Positions 54,193-63,194 of a DNA stretch of 64,000 nucleotides are shown piece by piece; the first letter of the stretch is position 1, and each line of letters begins with the position of its first letter. A program made the position numbers and the translations under genes. Source of the DNA: Rhizorhabdus sp049889055 (lineage in GTDB: Bacteria > Pseudomonadota > Alphaproteobacteria > Sphingomonadales > Sphingomonadaceae); the NCBI RefSeq assembly GCF_049889055.1, contig NZ_JBLTWO010000001.1:62001-126000 (forward strand). The letters run 5' to 3'. A model generated the notes under the pieces. It worked only from the letters and a program-made list of their open reading frames with translations. It was not told the origin of the DNA and did no database searches.

Positions 54193-55239
54193 ATGGAGGG
54201 TCTTTCAGTTCACTTCATGATGGAACCGGATATGAGCGCCGTCGAACGCCTGATCGAAGCCCAGCTGGGCACGGAAGCCACACGCCGGCTGCTGGAGGTC
54301 GTCGAGATCGACCCCGCGATCGGCAGTGGCGACGGCGACGAGGTGACCCGCGGCGACGTCGCGATGGCGCTCGGCGCCTGCCTGTTCGACGGGCTGCTGC
54401 ATGCGGTGCCGAGCGGTGCAGCCTATGTCGAGGATCGCCGCGCCGAGGGCGGCAAGGTCTGCTTCGATCATGGCGCGATCCGCACCATCCTGTTCGCCGA
54501 CGGCCCCACCGGCGCGCTTCCGGCCGGGCAGCTGGCTTTCTCGCGCATCCTCGAGCCGCTCGGCTATGCGGTGGCCGGGACATACCCGCTCCCCCGCCTC
54601 AACATGACCGGCCGGGCCTATTGTCATCTCGACCATGCCGAGACGATCCCGCAATATTTCGTCAGCGAGCTGCACGTCGACCGCTTCGACGAAGACTTCG
54701 CCGCCGCCGCGCAGCGCGTGTTCGGCCAATCGCGCGACCCGCTCGGCGACGCGGGCCGGACGCTGCTCGACACGCTGTCGGCGTCGCATAAGGCGCCCTT
54801 CGCCATGGCGGCGGCGGGCCTGCCCGAACTGCTCGCCGCCTTCGGCCGGCATCATGACGAGCCGACCCTCGACGACTATCATATCCTGCGCGGGGCCTCG
54901 CCCGAGGCGGCCTGGATCGCGACCGAGGGCAATGCCTTCAACCATGCGACCGACCGCGTCGCCGATGTCGAGGCGCTTGCCGACCGGCAGCGCGCGATCG
55001 GCCGGCCGATCAAGGAACGCGTCGAGATCTCGACCAACGGCCGCGTCCGCCAGACCGCCTATCGCGCCGATCCGGTGACCCGCCGCTTCCGCACCGATGA
55101 CGGCAGCGTCGAGCAGCAGGTGCCGGGCTCCTTCTATGAGTTCATCACCCGCGACAGCGATCCGGAGACGGGGCGGCTCGATCTCAGCTTCGACAGCGGC
55201 AATGCGACCGGCATCTTTCAGATGACCAAGGTCGCATGA
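54193..55239 (+). CDS. hglS: HglS-like (DUF1338) 2-oxoadipate dioxygenase/decarboxylase
   Basis: This is a 348-residue Fe(II) enzyme of the DUF1338 family. HglS converts 2-oxoadipate plus O2 to D-2-hydroxyglutarate and CO2 in lysine breakdown. Key family motifs are visible: H93-G-A-I-R97 (metal His and substrate Arg), N-H251 in EGNAFNHATDRV, and E316 in GSFYEFI, the likely second His and Glu ligands. It is shorter than the pseudomonad protein, so substrate range could differ. It is the first gene of a five-gene overlapping operon. The next gene product would consume D-2-hydroxyglutarate, which supports this assignment strongly. The ATG at 54193 has AAGG upstream. Confidence 0.82.
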   Translation: MEGLSVHFMMEPDMSAVERLIEAQLGTEATRRLLEVVEIDPAIGSGDGDEVTRGDVAMALGACLFDGLLHAVPSGAAYVEDRRAEGGKVCFDHGAIRTILFADGPTGALPAGQLAFSRILEPLGYAVAGTYPLPRLNMTGRAYCHLDHAETIPQYFVSELHVDRFDEDFAAAAQRVFGQSRDPLGDAGRTLLDTLSASHKAPFAMAAAGLPELLAAFGRHHDEPTLDDYHILRGASPEAAWIATEGNAFNHATDRVADVEALADRQRAIGRPIKERVEISTNGRVRQTAYRADPVTRRFRTDDGSVEQQVPGSFYEFITRDSDPETGRLDLSFDSGNATGIFQMTKVA

Positions 55240-56639
55240 CCCTCGACGGCCTGGCCGCGATCGTCGGCGAGCGCAACCTGCTCGACGCGCCCGAGGATCT
55301 GGCCCGTTATGACTGCGACGGACGTCAGGGTGGCGGCGCCGCACTGGCGGTGGTGCGCCCCGGCTCGACCGAGGAGGTCTCGGCGCTCGTCCGCGCGGCC
55401 CATGCGGCTGGGCAACAACTGGTGCCGCAGGGCGCCCGCTCCGGCCTCGTCGGCGCCGGCCTTGCCGACCGCCAGATCGTCTTGAGCCTGGAGCGTCTCA
55501 ACGCCGCGCCGCTGATCGACCCGATCAACCGGACCGCCGATGTTGAGGCCGGGGTGCCACTGTCTGCGCTTAACGCGGCAGCGGGCGAGCATGGTCTCTA
55601 TTTCCCGATCGATCTCGGCGCGGATCCGTCGATCGGCGGGATGGTGTCGGCGAACACCGGCGGCGCCCGACTGCTCCGCCATGGCGACGTGCGGCGCAAT
55701 CTGCTGGGGCTGGAGGTCGTGCTGTCCGACGCGGAGGGCACCATCCTTCGTTTCGGCCGGGGCCTGTGGAAGGACAATAGCGGGCTCGATCTCAAGCAAC
55801 TGTGGGTCGGCGGCGCCGGATCGCTCGGCATCGTCACGCGGGCGACCGTCGCGCTTCAGCCCAGGCCCGCGAACCGCATCACCGCGCTGATCGCGCTCGA
55901 ACGCCCCGAAGCGGCGGTAGACCTGATCGCGCCGCTCGAAGCGGGGCTCGGCACGCTCCTCACCGCCTTCGAGGGCATGTCGTGCCCGGCGATGGAAGCC
56001 GCGCTCGTCCATGTTCCGCGCCTGCGCCTCCCCTTCGCCGGCGGCATCCCGCCCTATGCGGTGCTGGTGGAGCTGTCCGGCGGCGCAGCGCTGTCGGAGG
56101 CGATGCTCGCCGACGCGCTGGCGGCGTCGCTCGAACCCTGGATGGAACGACCCGACGGCGGCCTGATCGACATTGCCGTCGCGCATGACGAGGGCCTCTG
56201 GGCGATCCGCCATGCGATCCCCGAAGGGCTGCGCGCCTCGGGCAAGGTGATCGGCTGCGACGTATCGCTGCGACGCGGCGACGTCATGCGCTTCCGCGCC
56301 GACCTGATCGAGCGGCTCGCCGCCACCGCGCCGCAGCTGCGGCTGTGCGACTTCGGCCATATCGGCGACGGGGGCATGCACTTCAATCTGGTCTGGCCGC
56401 CCGAGGCCGGCCCCTATTCGCCCGCCGAGGGCGAGGCGGCGCGCGCGATGATCTTCGACGCCGTCGTCCGCGACTATGGCGGCAGCTTCAGCGCGGAGCA
56501 CGGGCTCGGCCCCGTCAACGCGGCTTATTATGCGCGGCTGGTGCCGGCGGCCGAGCGCCGTCTGGCCGGCCGCATCCAGCAGCTTGTCGCGCCCCATCGG
56601 ATCGGGCGCGTGGATTTCGACATGGAGGACCGGGGATGA
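55236..56639 (+). CDS. FAD-linked oxidase, D-2-hydroxyglutarate dehydrogenase type
   Basis: This is a 467-residue flavoenzyme of the D-2-hydroxyacid dehydrogenase group (PCMH FAD domain plus FAD-linked oxidase C-terminal domain). FAD-binding pieces are VPQGARSGLVGAGLAD and PIDLGADPSIGGMVSANTGGARLLRHGDVR. The C-terminal metal and substrate region is FGHIGDGGMHFNLVWP, and FSAEHGLGPV closes the active site. After HglS it should oxidise D-2-hydroxyglutarate to 2-oxoglutarate. It overlaps hglS by 4 bp (ATGA) and the aminotransferase gene by 4 bp. Confidence 0.86.
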   Translation: MTLDGLAAIVGERNLLDAPEDLARYDCDGRQGGGAALAVVRPGSTEEVSALVRAAHAAGQQLVPQGARSGLVGAGLADRQIVLSLERLNAAPLIDPINRTADVEAGVPLSALNAAAGEHGLYFPIDLGADPSIGGMVSANTGGARLLRHGDVRRNLLGLEVVLSDAEGTILRFGRGLWKDNSGLDLKQLWVGGAGSLGIVTRATVALQPRPANRITALIALERPEAAVDLIAPLEAGLGTLLTAFEGMSCPAMEAALVHVPRLRLPFAGGIPPYAVLVELSGGAALSEAMLADALAASLEPWMERPDGGLIDIAVAHDEGLWAIRHAIPEGLRASGKVIGCDVSLRRGDVMRFRADLIERLAATAPQLRLCDFGHIGDGGMHFNLVWPPEAGPYSPAEGEAARAMIFDAVVRDYGGSFSAEHGLGPVNAAYYARLVPAAERRLAGRIQQLVAPHRIGRVDFDMEDRG

Positions 56640-57838
56640 CCGACGATCGCATCATGGGCTTGTACAACCGCGCACCGATCTCGGTGGCCAGCGGCAAGGG
56701 CGTGTGGCTGACCGACGAGGACGGGCGCACCTATCTCGACTGCGTCGCGGGCATCGCCACCAACGGGCTCGGCCATTGCCACCCGTCGCTGATCGCCGCG
56801 CTGGAGGCGCAGGCGCACAAGCTGTGGCATGTGTCGAACATCTTCCGCATTCCCGGCCAGGAGGCGCTTGCGCGCCGGCTGACCGATGCCAGTTTCGCCG
56901 ACGTCGTCTATTTCGCCAATTCAGGCACCGAAGCGGTCGAATGCGCGATCAAGACCGCGCGCCGCTTCCACGCCGCTGCCGGCCAGCCCGAGCGGATCGA
57001 CATCATCGGTTTCGCCGGCTCCTTCCATGGCCGGACCTACGCAGCGATCAACGCCTCGGGCAACGCCACCTATCTCGAGGGCTTCGGCCCGCGCCTGCCC
57101 GGCTATGTCCAGCTGTCGCTCGACGACCAGGCGGCGATCGAGGAGGCCATCGCGCGGCCGACTACCGCTGCGGTCATCGTCGAGCCGGTCCAGGGCGAAG
57201 GCGGCGCGCGGGCGCTGTCGGGCGAATGGCTGACCCGGCTGCGCGCACTGACCCGCCAGCATGGCGTGCTGCTGATCTATGACGAGGTCCAGTGCGGCAT
57301 GGGACGGACCGGCAAGCTGTTCGCGCACCAGTGGTTCGACGACGCCGCGCCCGACATCATGGCCGTCGCCAAGGCGCTCGGCGGCGGCTTCCCGGTCGGC
57401 GCCTGCCTGGCGACCGATCACGCCGCGAGCGGGATGATCGTCGGCGTCCATGGTTCCACCTTCGGCGGCAACCCGCTGGCGATGGCCGTCGCGACTGCCG
57501 CCTTCGACGAGATCGCGCAGCCCGCCATGCTCGCCCATGTCGAGGCCGTCTCCGCCGAGTTCCGCGAGCGCCTGACCGAACTGGCCGCCCGCCATCCCGA
57601 CCTGATCGCCGAAGTGCGCGGCAAGGGGCTGCTGATCGGCCTCAAGATGATCCCCAACAACCGCGAGTTCATGGCCATCGCGCGCGATCATGACCTGCTC
57701 GTGGCCGGCGGGGGCGAGAATTGCGTGCGCCTTCTGCCGCCGCTGATCATCACCTCCGAGGAGATCGTGGAGGCGGTGAAGCGTCTCGATGCGGCCTGTG
57801 ACGATGCACGGGCCCGCCTGGCGAAAGCGGCCGCCTGA
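56636..57838 (+). CDS. astC: class III aminotransferase, AstC/ArgD-like
   Basis: This is a 400-residue fold-type I PLP enzyme. Motifs are VYFANSGTEAVECAIKTARRFH, FAGSFHGRTYAAINASGN, VEPVQGEGGARALSGEWL, LIYDEVQCGMGRTGKLFAHQWF and the Schiff-base Lys of MAVAKALGGGFPVGA, as in N-succinyl/N-acetylornithine aminotransferases. It would move the terminal amino group of an N2-acylated diamino acid to 2-oxoglutarate. It sits between the 2-hydroxyglutarate dehydrogenase and AstA. Whether the acyl substrate derives from ornithine or lysine is the open question. Confidence 0.88.
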   Translation: MTDDRIMGLYNRAPISVASGKGVWLTDEDGRTYLDCVAGIATNGLGHCHPSLIAALEAQAHKLWHVSNIFRIPGQEALARRLTDASFADVVYFANSGTEAVECAIKTARRFHAAAGQPERIDIIGFAGSFHGRTYAAINASGNATYLEGFGPRLPGYVQLSLDDQAAIEEAIARPTTAAVIVEPVQGEGGARALSGEWLTRLRALTRQHGVLLIYDEVQCGMGRTGKLFAHQWFDDAAPDIMAVAKALGGGFPVGACLATDHAASGMIVGVHGSTFGGNPLAMAVATAAFDEIAQPAMLAHVEAVSAEFRERLTELAARHPDLIAEVRGKGLLIGLKMIPNNREFMAIARDHDLLVAGGGENCVRLLPPLIITSEEIVEAVKRLDAACDDARARLAKAAA

Positions 57839-58848
57839 TGCTGGTGGTCCGGCCCGCCGGGCCGGCGGACCTGCCCGCGCTGATGGAGCTCGCGGTCCTC
57901 TCGGGCCGGGGCTTCACCAGCCTGCCCGAGGACCGCGACGTGCTGGCGCAGCGGCTGCAGCTGTCCGCCGACAGCTTCGCCGGCAGCATCGCCCCGGCCG
58001 AGGCCTGGTACACGCTGATGCTGGAGGACGCGGCGACCGGTCGCATCGAGGGCGTCGCTGGCGTCCGCGCGGCGGTGGGCATGCGGCGGCCGCATTTCTC
58101 CTTCCGGGTGATGACGCTCGCCCAGTACAGCGCCGCGATCGACATGCGCTTCGACCATCAGGCGCTGGTGCTGGTCAACGAATGCGGCGGCTGGACCGAG
58201 GTCGGCTCGCTGTTCCTCCGCCCCGAACGGCGCAGCGGCGGCGCCGGCCGGCTGCTGGCGCGCAGCCGCTACATGCTGATCGGATCGGCGCCGCTGCGCT
58301 TCTCCCAGACGGTCATGGCGGAACTGCGCGGCTGGTTCGACGAACGCGACCATTCGCCCTTCTGGGACGGGGTCGCCTCCAAATTCTTCCGCCTGCCGTT
58401 CGAGGAGGCCGATCGCATGGTCACTTCGACCGATGGGCAGTTCATCCTCGACCTCGCCCCGCGTCACCCGATCTATGTCGAGCTGATCGACGGCGAAGCC
58501 TGCCGCTCGATCGGCCGCGTCCACCGCGATGGCGAGGCGGCAAAGCGGCTGCTGGAGCGCGAGGGGTTCGAGGCGTCGGGACTGATCGACATCTTCGACG
58601 GCGGGCCGACCATGACCTGCGGCCGCGACAATCTGCTGACGCTGCGCGCCAGCCGCGTCGCCCGCGTCTGCGTCGGTACGCCCGACATCGACGCGGTGCC
58701 GCACCTTCTCTCGACTGTCGACATCGACGCGTTCCGCGCCGTGCAGGCGCATGCGACGGTGCATGAGGACGTCGTAACGATCGACACCGAAACCGCCCAC
58801 GCTCTCGGCGTCGGCGACAATGACCGGATCAGGATCAGCAACGGATGA
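57838..58848 (+). CDS. astA: arginine N-succinyltransferase family protein (AstA-like)
   Basis: This is a 336-residue acyltransferase. It has the AstA signature segments ECGGWTEVGSLFLRPERRSGGAGRLLARSRYMLI, ELRGWFDERDHSPFWDGVASKFFRLPFEEAD, HPIYVELIDGEA and EGFEASGLIDIFDGGPTM. AstA uses succinyl-CoA to acylate the alpha-amino group of arginine. The start overlaps the aminotransferase stop by one base (TGATG). The operon lacks AstB, the dihydrolase that would process succinylarginine, so the acceptor may instead be lysine or ornithine. The protein may also serve a remote astB. Confidence 0.88.
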   Translation: MLVVRPAGPADLPALMELAVLSGRGFTSLPEDRDVLAQRLQLSADSFAGSIAPAEAWYTLMLEDAATGRIEGVAGVRAAVGMRRPHFSFRVMTLAQYSAAIDMRFDHQALVLVNECGGWTEVGSLFLRPERRSGGAGRLLARSRYMLIGSAPLRFSQTVMAELRGWFDERDHSPFWDGVASKFFRLPFEEADRMVTSTDGQFILDLAPRHPIYVELIDGEACRSIGRVHRDGEAAKRLLEREGFEASGLIDIFDGGPTMTCGRDNLLTLRASRVARVCVGTPDIDAVPHLLSTVDIDAFRAVQAHATVHEDVVTIDTETAHALGVGDNDRIRISNG

Positions 58849-60260
58849 CGATGATGGAAGAGCTTGTTTCGACCGACCCCGCCAGCGGTGCCATCGTCTG
58901 GCGCGGCGCCGTCTCCGGCCCGGCCGACGTCGCCCGCGCGGTCGCCGCTGCCCGCGCGGCGCTGGGTCCGTGGCGCGCGGCTTCGGCCGAGGAGCGGATC
59001 AGGGTAGCGAAACGCTATGCGGTCCTATTAGGCGAACGTCGCGAAGCGCTCGCTGAACTGCTGTCGCGCGAGACCGGCAAGCTGCTGTGGGAAACCCGCG
59101 CCGAGATCGGCTCGATGATCGGCAAGGTCGACATCTCGATCGCGGCGATGGCCGAGCGCGCGGGCGAGCGCGCGGCGGACATGCCCTTCGGCCGCGCCGT
59201 GCTGCGCCATCGCGGGCATGGCGTCATGGCGGTGCTCGGCCCCTATAACTTCCCCGGCCATTTGCCGAATGGCCATATCGTGCCGGCACTGCTGGCGGGC
59301 AATGCGGTGGTGTTCAAGCCGTCCGAACTGACCCCGGCGATCGGCGAGGCGATGGTTTCCGCGTGGCGTGACGCCGGTCTGCCCGATGGGCTGCTGGGGC
59401 TCGTCCAGGGCGGCCCCGACACCGGCCGCGCGCTGGTGGCGTCGGACATCGATGGATTGCTGTTCACCGGTTCGCCGCAGGGCGGCGCGGCGCTGCGGCG
59501 CGCGCTGGTCGACCGTCCGCATGTCATCATGGCGCTCGAACTGGGCGGCAACAATCCTCTGGTCGTGTGGGATTCGCCGGAGGAGGCCGCCTCGATCATC
59601 GTCAATTCGGCCTTCATCACCACCGGACAGCGCTGCTCCTGCGCGCGGCGGATCATCGTGCCTGAAGGACGCATGGGCGACGCCATCGTCGATGCGCTGG
59701 ACGCGCTTACCGCACGCGTGCCGATCGCCGCCTGGGACGAGCTAGGCGAGGCCTTCATGGGGCCGCTGATCTCCGCGCCCGCCGCCGATCGCGCCCGCCA
59801 GGGTGTCGCGGCGATGGTCGCCGCCGGCGCCCGCACGATCCGCGCCTTCGACCGCATCCCTGGCCGCTCGGAGGCCTTCGTCACGCCCGCCATCCTCGAC
59901 ACGACCGGCATAGCCCTGCCCGACGAGGAAATCTTTGCGCCGGTCGCGCAAATCATCCGCGTACCCGATTTCGATGCTGCGATCCGCACCGCCAACGACA
60001 CCGTCTATGGCCTGTCCGCCGGCCTCGTCAGCGCCGACGCCGCCCTATGGACCCGCTTCGTCGAGGAAAGCCGCGCCGGGGTGGTCAACCGCAACCGGCC
60101 GACGACCGGAGCCGCGGGCAATATGCCGTTCGGCGGGCTGGGCGCTTCGGGCAATCACCGGCCCAGCGCATATTATGCGGCCGATTATTGCGCCTATCCG
60201 ATCGCGAGCTTCGAAGCCGACGGCGTCGCGGCAGTGCCGGTCAACGGCCTAGCACTCTAG
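58845..60260 (+). CDS. astD: N-succinylglutamate-semialdehyde dehydrogenase family protein (AstD-like)
   Basis: This is a 471-residue NAD-dependent aldehyde dehydrogenase. The cofactor region is VLGPYNFPGHLPNGHIVPALLAGN, the general base Glu is in MALELGGNNPLVVW, and the nucleophile Cys is in TTGQRCSCARRIIV. These, with the N-terminal WRG and NRNRPTTGAAGNMPFGGLG, are AstD-type. It should oxidise the semialdehyde produced by the preceding aminotransferase. Its TAG overlaps the RegA TAG on the other strand within CTAG (60257-60260), so no terminator separates the converging operons. Confidence 0.9.
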   Translation: MTMMEELVSTDPASGAIVWRGAVSGPADVARAVAAARAALGPWRAASAEERIRVAKRYAVLLGERREALAELLSRETGKLLWETRAEIGSMIGKVDISIAAMAERAGERAADMPFGRAVLRHRGHGVMAVLGPYNFPGHLPNGHIVPALLAGNAVVFKPSELTPAIGEAMVSAWRDAGLPDGLLGLVQGGPDTGRALVASDIDGLLFTGSPQGGAALRRALVDRPHVIMALELGGNNPLVVWDSPEEAASIIVNSAFITTGQRCSCARRIIVPEGRMGDAIVDALDALTARVPIAAWDELGEAFMGPLISAPAADRARQGVAAMVAAGARTIRAFDRIPGRSEAFVTPAILDTTGIALPDEEIFAPVAQIIRVPDFDAAIRTANDTVYGLSAGLVSADAALWTRFVEESRAGVVNRNRPTTGAAGNMPFGGLGASGNHRPSAYYAADYCAYPIASFEADGVAAVPVNGLAL

Positions 60261-60790
60261 CGAAGCTGGCGCTTTTCCAGCTTCCGGGCCAGTGTCCGAC
60301 GGTGCATGCCCAGCCGGCGGGCGGTCTCGGAGATGTTGAAGTCGGTCTCGACCAGCGTCTGGTGGATATGCTCCCACTCCACCGTCTTGATCGACGACTG
60401 GCGCCCCTCGACCACGGCATCGGGATCGCCCTCGGTCTTGGCGAAGGCCGCTTCGATGTCGTCAGTGTTCGACGGCTTGGCGAGATAATAGGAGGCGCCG
60501 AGCTTGATCGCCTCGACCGCCGTGGCGATGCTGGCGAAGCCGGTCAGCACGACGATCTTCATCGCCTCATCCAGTGCGCGCAGCGTCTGGACGCAGACCA
60601 GCCCCGAAGCTCCACCCAGTTTCAGATCGACCACCGCGAAACCGGGATGGTTCGTCTTGAGCAGCACGGTCAGTTCCTCGTGGCTATGTGCCACGATCAC
60701 GCCATAGCCGCGCCGCTCGAAGGATCGCTTCAGGGTGCGGGCGAAACCGACATCGTCCTCGACGATCACCAGCAGCTTCTGGTCGGTCAT
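60257..60790 (-). CDS. regA: RegA/PrrA/ActR-type response regulator
   Basis: This is a 177-residue regulator. The receiver has acidic E11-D12, phosphoacceptor D55 (AVVDLKLGG) and K105 (YYLAKPSN). A short linker leads to a Fis-type HTH at about 148-177 (FNISETARRLGMHRRTLARKLEKR), the hallmark of the RegA family. In related bacteria it activates or represses respiratory and electron-transfer genes when oxygen or quinone redox state changes. Here it follows regB (4-bp overlap) at the end of the cyo operon, so feedback control of the oxidase is likely. Confidence 0.93.
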   Translation of the reverse strand: MTDQKLLVIVEDDVGFARTLKRSFERRGYGVIVAHSHEELTVLLKTNHPGFAVVDLKLGGASGLVCVQTLRALDEAMKIVVLTGFASIATAVEAIKLGASYYLAKPSNTDDIEAAFAKTEGDPDAVVEGRQSSIKTVEWEHIHQTLVETDFNISETARRLGMHRRTLARKLEKRQLR

Positions 60791-62094
60791 GTCCGCGCCT
60801 CCTTGCCATAAGCGAGCGCCGCGATCGGCAGGCGCACGCGCACATAGGCACCGCCTCCGTCGCGGTTGCCCGCCTCCGCTTCGCCGCCCAGCTTGCGCAC
60901 CACATTGACCAGCAGAAACAGCCCCAGGCCGCCGCCGGGCTTGCCCTTGGTCGATCGATAGGGCTGGCCGAAGGAGGACAAAATGTCGGGCGCGAAGCCC
61001 GGCCCCCGGTCGGCGATCTCCAGGATCAGCGCGTCCTGCTCGCGCGTCGCGCTGATGCCCACCCAGTCGGGCGAGAAGTCGGCCGCATTGTCGATGATGT
61101 TGCCCAGCACCTGCTTCAGCGCCGGATCGGAAACAATCGGTACATCCTCCCCGAAGCGGTCGACATAGTCGATCGCGCCCGAGCGGCGGATGGTGCGCCA
61201 TTCGTCGACGATGCCGTCGAGGAAGCTGCGCATCGTCGTGACCGCAGGCGCCACCCCGCGCGCTTCGCCGGCGGACATCAATATGCCGCTGACGATCGCC
61301 TTGCAGCGCTGCACGGCCGCATCCATGTCGGCGAGATCCTCGCGCAGGTCGGGATCGTCGGCCAGCTTCGGCATCCGCTTCAGGTCACCGATCAGCACCG
61401 ACAGCGAGGAGAGCGGCGTGCCCAGTTCATGGGCTGCGCCGGAGGCCAGAAGGCCCATGCGGACGATATGATCCTCCTCGGCGGCGCGCTGGCGGACCTT
61501 GGCGAGCGAGGAATCGCGGTCGCGCAGATTCCGGCTGATCCGCGCGACGAAGGCTACGAGCAGCACCGCGATCAGCGCAAAGCAGACGATGCTGCCCTGC
61601 AGATAGAGGTGCATCGGATCCTCGGCATAGCGCCCGGGAAGGTTCAGGGGCGCCGGGTCGAGCGAGAGCATGGTGAGCGCCAGGAAGGTCGCGGCCACGA
61701 TGCCCCAGGACGAGCGCGGCTCGAGCAGGATGGCGCCGATCACGACCTGCAACAGGAAGAGCGAGGTGAACGGGTTGTCGAGCCCGCCGCTATGATGGAG
61801 CTGCCAGGCGAGCGCCGCCACGTCGATCAGCAGCGCGACCGTCAGTTCGGTGTTGGATACCGCGCCGCGACGCTGGATCAGCGGCCAGCTCAACAGGTTG
61901 ATCACCGCCAGCAGTGCAGGAACGACCAGCAGGGGAACAAGCGGAAGCTCGACCCCCATCACTCCACGGACGACCAGGATCGTGAACAGCTGCCCGCCGA
62001 CCGCGATCCAGCGCAGCTGGAGCAGAAGCTCCATGTTGCGCCGGCCGGTGTCGTCACCGCCGCCGGGCCAGCTGGACCGGAGGTCTTCCGTCAT
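60787..62094 (-). CDS. regB: RegB/PrrB/ActS-type redox-sensing histidine kinase
   Basis: This is a 435-residue membrane kinase with about six N-terminal helices. The quinone-sensing motif GGLDNPF is at 103-109. The phospho-acceptor is H222 (GAAHELGTPLSSL), and the redox-active Cys of the family is C264 (VQRCKAIVSGIL). The ATP-binding domain has NIIDNAADFSPDWV, DRGPGFAPDI and the G2-box GGGLGLFL. These positions almost coincide with the characterised RegB (H225, C265). It follows the SURF1 gene by 3 bp, in the same operon as cyoBCD. Confidence 0.94.
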   Translation of the reverse strand: MTEDLRSSWPGGGDDTGRRNMELLLQLRWIAVGGQLFTILVVRGVMGVELPLVPLLVVPALLAVINLLSWPLIQRRGAVSNTELTVALLIDVAALAWQLHHSGGLDNPFTSLFLLQVVIGAILLEPRSSWGIVAATFLALTMLSLDPAPLNLPGRYAEDPMHLYLQGSIVCFALIAVLLVAFVARISRNLRDRDSSLAKVRQRAAEEDHIVRMGLLASGAAHELGTPLSSLSVLIGDLKRMPKLADDPDLREDLADMDAAVQRCKAIVSGILMSAGEARGVAPAVTTMRSFLDGIVDEWRTIRRSGAIDYVDRFGEDVPIVSDPALKQVLGNIIDNAADFSPDWVGISATREQDALILEIADRGPGFAPDILSSFGQPYRSTKGKPGGGLGLFLLVNVVRKLGGEAEAGNRDGGGAYVRVRLPIAALAYGKEART

Positions 62095-62097
62095 GCT

Positions 62098-62802
62098 TCA
62101 GTCCGCCAGAGGGCGAACGGGGCGCGAAAGCCACCAGGCGCCAAAGGCGGACATCAGAGCCATGATGAACCAGGTGAGCGCATAGACAGCATGGTTATCC
62201 GAAAAGCGGATCACCGTCAGCCCACCCACTGGGCCATCTCCGCCAGGCAACCGCCCCGCGTCGACGAAATAGGGTGCGACCGGACCCAGCCTCGCCGCGC
62301 GGGCGATCGAAGCGACGTCGCGCGAATACCAGCGGCCGCCGGCCGGATCATTGGCGCGCAGGAAACCGCCCCCCGGCTCGGATGGCCGCAGCAGGCCGGT
62401 AAGAACAACCGCCCCGTTGGGTCTCCACCGCGCCCGATCCTTGTCGTCCTGCGCCACGAAGCCCCGGTTGACGAGGATCGCGAACCCATTGTCGGTATCG
62501 AACGGCGTCATCACCCAATAGCCGGCACCCAGATCGCTGACCGCGCGGACCAAGATGTCGGGACCGGGCCGATAGCGGCCCCTCGCCACAATGCGGAGAT
62601 AGGCGAGGTCCGTCACGTCCGGAGACGTGAGTCTGCCCGGCGCGGGCGGCGCCACGGGAGCGGCATGGACCCGTCCCTCGACCGTCGCGATCAGCGCATG
62701 TTTCCAGGCGCGGCGCTGGACCTGCCAGACGCCCAGCCCCACGAAGACCAGCGCGAGCGCCAGCAGGACGAGCGCGGCGCCCGTCCGTGCCGGACGGCGC
62801 AT
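62098..62802 (-). CDS. SURF1-family oxidase assembly protein
   Basis: This is a 234-residue inner-membrane protein with an N-terminal helix (GAALVLLALALVFVGLGVWQVQRRAWK, with the SURF1 G-x-W-Q-x-x-R-x-x-W/K pattern), a periplasmic domain containing YWVMTPF and ILVNRGFVAQ, and a C-terminal helix (HAVYALTWFIMALMSAFGAWWL). SURF1 helps insert heme into heme-copper oxidases. A GTG at 62808 overlapping the cyoD stop is an alternative start. It lies between cyoD and regB. Confidence 0.9.
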   Translation of the reverse strand: MRRPARTGAALVLLALALVFVGLGVWQVQRRAWKHALIATVEGRVHAAPVAPPAPGRLTSPDVTDLAYLRIVARGRYRPGPDILVRAVSDLGAGYWVMTPFDTDNGFAILVNRGFVAQDDKDRARWRPNGAVVLTGLLRPSEPGGGFLRANDPAGGRWYSRDVASIARAARLGPVAPYFVDAGRLPGGDGPVGGLTVIRFSDNHAVYALTWFIMALMSAFGAWWLSRPVRPLAD

Positions 62803-62804
62803 CG

Positions 62805-63194
62805 TCACGGCATCTGGCTCATATCGTGCGGCATGGGCATCATATTGGCGTTGAGGTGGAACATCACCCAGAGCGATCCCGTCAGCATGATCACGACGAG
62901 GATCAGGGTGAAGACCAGCGCGGTCATCGTCCAACCGCCCTCCGACTTGCCGTTCATGTGCAGGAAGTAGACCATATGGACGACCATCTGCACGACCGCG
63001 AAGGCGACGATCAGCGCCGCCGTGACTCCCGCGGGAAAGGGCCGCGCCATGACCAGCCAGAAGGGGATGGCGGTCAGTATGACCGACAGCAGGAAGCCGA
63101 TGACATAATCGCGCATCGTGCCATGGCCGCTGCCGCCATGGTCGCCATGGTGCGGGTCGGCATGGCCGTGGACGGAGCTGTGGTCGGCGCTCAT
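62805..63194 (-). CDS. cyoD: cytochrome o ubiquinol oxidase subunit IV
   Basis: This is a 129-residue membrane protein with three helices, including TMRDYVIGFLLSVILTAIPFWLVM and VVQMVVHMVYFLHMN, the CyoD pattern. The N-terminus is unusually rich in His (HSSVHGHADPHHGDHGG), which could bind copper or other metals. It overlaps cyoC by 4 bp. Confidence 0.93.
   Translation of the reverse strand: MSADHSSVHGHADPHHGDHGGSGHGTMRDYVIGFLLSVILTAIPFWLVMARPFPAGVTAALIVAFAVVQMVVHMVYFLHMNGKSEGGWTMTALVFTLILVVIMLTGSLWVMFHLNANMMPMPHDMSQMP

Noticed and set aside
60688..62970. Long plus-strand open frame opposite regB and SURF1
   Set aside because: Both minus-strand genes have complete family motifs and tight operon spacing.
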